From NCBI GenBank assembly GCA_003585845.1, contig NQOP01000001.1, positions 323,155-331,738 of the forward strand: a stretch of 8,584 nucleotides of DNA, given 5' to 3'. Each line of letters opens with the position of its first letter. Position 1 is the stretch's first letter. This DNA is from Bifidobacteriaceae bacterium NR021 (GTDB lineage: Bacteria > Actinomycetota > Actinomycetes > Actinomycetales > Bifidobacteriaceae). Under the pieces are notes generated by a model. That model worked only from the letters and a program-made list of their open reading frames with translations. It was not told the origin of the DNA and searched no databases. The position numbers and the translations under genes are program-made. This document shows positions 5,906 to 8,584 of the stretch, one piece after another.

Positions 5906-5972
5906 GACGTGCACTTGTTACTTTACGCAACACTAGGGAGAACTCGCCGAAGTTTATCTAAAACTTAACAAA

Positions 5973-8584
5973 TTATTTGTTCGCTTCGCTACTTTTTGGA
6001 CGCAAAGATTTCACCATTTCTAGTATTTGTTTAGGATTAGCTTCCGGTAGATAGGCGTGAGTTACAGCTAGCGAGATCTGAGCTAATTTTGCAGAATCCA
6101 TGTAGCAAACATATACGGAACTTGCAGATGGTTGGAATTTTTTCTTGAAGAAATATAGTGATTTGAATCCATAAGCTGGTTCCAAAATGTCAGACATCAT
6201 TTCTAGCGCATGATTAATAACGTTAGAAGATTTTTGACCATTTTCGTTCAATGTGTCTTCGTTTATGCCAGCTAGAGGTGCTGCAGAAAGGCTCATAAAT
6301 TCTACAGCGCAATCTGGGTTTTCTAATCCTTCATCTCTTAAACGTTCTGCCATTCTAGCAATTAATAATTCCATAATCCCATTAGGACTATCTGTGCGGT
6401 GACGCATAAAATCAAGCGTCCAACCAATAATTCGATTATTTCTATACGTTGGCATCCAGCTAGTTACTCCAAGTACCCTGCCGTCTTCATTAATAGCGTA
6501 TAAAATTTTGACGCGGCTATCTTGAAGTTCGTCAAGTCCACCGAGAGTAAATTTCATTTCTGGAAGAGCTTTTAACTCTGCCCATTCTTCTGAAATTTCT
6601 ACAATTTGTTGCTGTATGTCCCAAGAGGCTTCGTTATAAGTTGTAAGTACGTCGGAAATTCCATCTCGTTTTGCTTTGTTTATAGCTGTGCGAATATCTT
6701 GCCATTTTTTCCCTCGCGTCTGCCAAGCATTAGGGTCTACTAGCATGTCTGTTCCGACTTTAATAGAAGTAAATCCAAGTTTTTCTAGTTCTTGACGTGT
6801 TTTATCGTGAACAGCATAGAATGCTGGAGACCACGAATTTTGTTCGCATAATTTAATAAATCCTCGAATATCTTGCGAATACTCTTTTTCATCTCCAAAA
6901 GGCTCTGTAAGAGTAAGTGCAATGCCGTAATTTAGTCTATATGCTATTGCAGATTGTCCGCTTTGAGAGAACCAATAATGGTTATTCGCCCAAGTAGTCA
7001 TAAAGCTCATTGTGTTTCCGCCAAGTTCTACTAATGAGCTTGCTTTTTTTCTATCGTTTTCGCTTGTAGAGATGCTGCTGCGGAACCATGTAAAGCATAC
7101 AATAAACAATACTGCCCAGAATATCACGCCAACGCTTTGCGCTAGTAAAGAAGATAGAGGCGTTTCAGTGCGAAGCATTGCGTTAGATCTGTTTCCAAAT
7201 CCCATAGGCATCCATCGCCCTGGTAAATCTCGCAATAAGTGGTAAATATCAGCAGATGGAGTAAATTCTTCAGGTATCATAAGACCAAAAGCAACATATC
7301 CAGCACCAGTTATGTACAATGCCATAAAAATTGCCATTAGTCCCAAACGCGCTTGTAGTTTGCTTGTATGAACAGAAAAATGCTTTAAATTAATTATCAA
7401 CAAAATAGTAAGCAATAATGGTGGGAGAGCGGTAAGCATAAAAGCAACAGCGACAGCATTATGTTGATGTTCCAAAATATTTTGTTTTGTTGCAATTAAA
7501 GGCAAAACAGTGAAATACATTCCTGCATACAGCACAGTTAGTGCGTTTATAAATATAGAAGTTAGTGCAGCTAGTCTACGTCCGCGTAACATTCCCCACG
7601 CAACAATCATCAATGTGATACTTGGTAGTAGGATGCGAATCCACAATCCTCCAATAGCAGCGTGATGTAGTCCTGAATGAAGAAGACAATTATTTGTGCT
7701 GTAATTTGTCATGCATCGCGTAAGCCATGTTTTAGAGCCTAGTTGTGGTGACATAAACAAGCCAAGATTTGTAAGAATTCCTGCGTGAGAGCGCGAAGAT
7801 AATGCAAACACTGGTCCTAATGCAATAATGCTTTGAGCTACTGCAAAAAGTCTACGAATTTCGTAATCTGTGCCTTCCCACCAGTTTACATTCCGTTTGA
7901 CGCCCTTTGTTTTGCTCATAATATTGCCAATAATGTGCCCTGTAAGTGCTGCAATAATCGTGCAATAATCACCTGGATTTCCACTATAAAGAAGCATTGC
8001 TGAAGTAATAGCGTATCCAATTACTAAAGTTCTTCTGCGCCACAAAATAGATTCGTAAGATGCAGAAGCCATAAAAGCGCCAATAAACAGTGTGAATGGA
8101 GATAGTCGAATAGGAATTTTGGTAATCCAATGCATGTTTCGAATAATGATTGAAAGATTACCTATGATTGTTAATCCTACAATTATGCCAACTATTGTGC
8201 TAAATATTGAAATATAGATAATATTAAGTTTGCTTATGCGAGTTTCTGCAACGCCAATAATTACTGCAACAAGTAAGCAATTAACCATAAGAGATGGCAT
8301 ATTATTTACGAAAATAAGCGAATGGCATACTTTTATCAGCAGCTCTGTGATGTTTCCGTGACCGAAGAATAAGCTTGGACCTTTTGAGCGATGGTGCCGC
8401 ATAAATAACTGTGCAAGAGTAGCGCTTGTGCCATAAGTGTAAAAATGCATAAGCGTTAACACAATCCAATATGTGCAATTTATAATAATAAAAATGCACG
8501 TAAGCGTTAATGCGAAAACTTTATGTTGCATCCAGACTATGAAGTCTTGCATCAATATTTTTGCATGACGAATTATTGAATGTT
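5973..8584 (-). CDS. MprF-like aminoacyl-phosphatidylglycerol synthase, N-terminus beyond window
   Basis: This membrane protein probably transfers an amino acid from aminoacyl-tRNA to phosphatidylglycerol, reducing surface charge and sensitivity to cationic peptides. Residues below count from TTG 8555. Seen: about 500 residues with many hydrophobic segments, including a stretch (about 151-212) reminiscent of a rhomboid-like fold but lacking GxSG. A C-terminal soluble domain (about 508-840) of the DUF2156/LPG-synthase type follows, with GKKWQDIRTAINKAKRDG (615-632), LDFMRHR (714-720), GIMELLIARMAERLRDEG (726-743), MSLSAAPLAG (754-763) and LYFFKKKFQPS (800-810). The frame stays open past TTG 8555 and ATG 8552 to the edge, and neither has a ribosome site, so the true start is probably outside. 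Actinobacterial relatives make lysyl- or alanyl-lipids; the amino acid used cannot be told here. It is 80 bp upstream of purE, same strand. Confidence 0.8.
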   Translation of the reverse strand, partial: HSIIRHAKILMQDFIVWMQHKVFALTLTCIFIIINCTYWIVLTLMHFYTYGTSATLAQLFMRHHRSKGPSLFFGHGNITELLIKVCHSLIFVNNMPSLMVNCLLVAVIIGVAETRISKLNIIYISIFSTIVGIIVGLTIIGNLSIIIRNMHWITKIPIRLSPFTLFIGAFMASASYESILWRRRTLVIGYAITSAMLLYSGNPGDYCTIIAALTGHIIGNIMSKTKGVKRNVNWWEGTDYEIRRLFAVAQSIIALGPVFALSSRSHAGILTNLGLFMSPQLGSKTWLTRCMTNYSTNNCLLHSGLHHAAIGGLWIRILLPSITLMIVAWGMLRGRRLAALTSIFINALTVLYAGMYFTVLPLIATKQNILEHQHNAVAVAFMLTALPPLLLTILLIINLKHFSVHTSKLQARLGLMAIFMALYITGAGYVAFGLMIPEEFTPSADIYHLLRDLPGRWMPMGFGNRSNAMLRTETPLSSLLAQSVGVIFWAVLFIVCFTWFRSSISTSENDRKKASSLVELGGNTMSFMTTWANNHYWFSQSGQSAIAYRLNYGIALTLTEPFGDEKEYSQDIRGFIKLCEQNSWSPAFYAVHDKTRQELEKLGFTSIKVGTDMLVDPNAWQTRGKKWQDIRTAINKAKRDGISDVLTTYNEASWDIQQQIVEISEEWAELKALPEMKFTLGGLDELQDSRVKILYAINEDGRVLGVTSWMPTYRNNRIIGWTLDFMRHRTDSPNGIMELLIARMAERLRDEGLENPDCAVEFMSLSAAPLAGINEDTLNENGQKSSNVINHALEMMSDILEPAYGFKSLYFFKKKFQPSASSVYVCYMDSAKLAQISLAVTHAYLPEANPKQILEMVKSLRPKSSEANK

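Noticed and set aside
5950..5966. Terminator between the MprF-like gene and purE
   Set aside because: The stem is only 6 bp and AT-rich, and GC-rich sequence, not a U-run, follows it on the minus strand.
8038..8105. Active rhomboid protease inside the MprF-like protein
   Set aside because: The segment resembles a rhomboid-like fold only loosely, and no GxSG serine motif or paired catalytic histidine is visible.

Overview
The window looks like chromosome from a low-GC member of the Bifidobacteriaceae, most probably Gardnerella. The reasons are an actinobacterial-type Zur, an actinobacterial-type tRNA-Arg(UCU) without an encoded CCA, an MprF-like protein of the large actinobacterial kind, and AT-rich codon use throughout. 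This genus call is inference from protein and tRNA style; no 16S or other marker is present.

Left part (1-3306): a strong hairpin terminator (41-88) closes a leftward gene for an acetolactate synthase-family ThDP enzyme (106-1857). A 255-bp divergent intergenic region (1858-2112) separates it from a rightward SLC13/ArsB-NhaD-type membrane permease. The permease is best started at ATG 2113, not at the upstream TTG of the longest frame.

Middle (3307-3819): a tRNA-Arg(UCU) gene (3386-3458) with its own extended -10 promoter is followed by about 360 bp with no credible protein gene. This stretch is GC-richer than its surroundings and is filled end to end with inverted repeats. It ends in a head-to-tail array of a 52-bp unit (three full copies plus a 21-bp stub, 3616-3792). 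Each unit contains a 44-nt imperfect palindrome and an 8-nt linker. This is the most unusual object in the window.

Right part (3820-8584): a leftward gene block runs from an MprF-like aminoacyl-phosphatidylglycerol synthase (open at the right edge) through purE and purK to a Zur-type zinc-responsive repressor. purE and purK overlap by 17 bp, and purK is 20 bp from zur, so purE-purK-zur is very probably one transcript. PurK makes N5-CAIR from AIR, ATP and bicarbonate, and PurE converts it to CAIR. Zur is a regulator of zinc homeostasis whose placement behind purine genes is not explained by pathway. The zur operon converges on the tRNA and hairpin array, which therefore lie between two converging transcription units.
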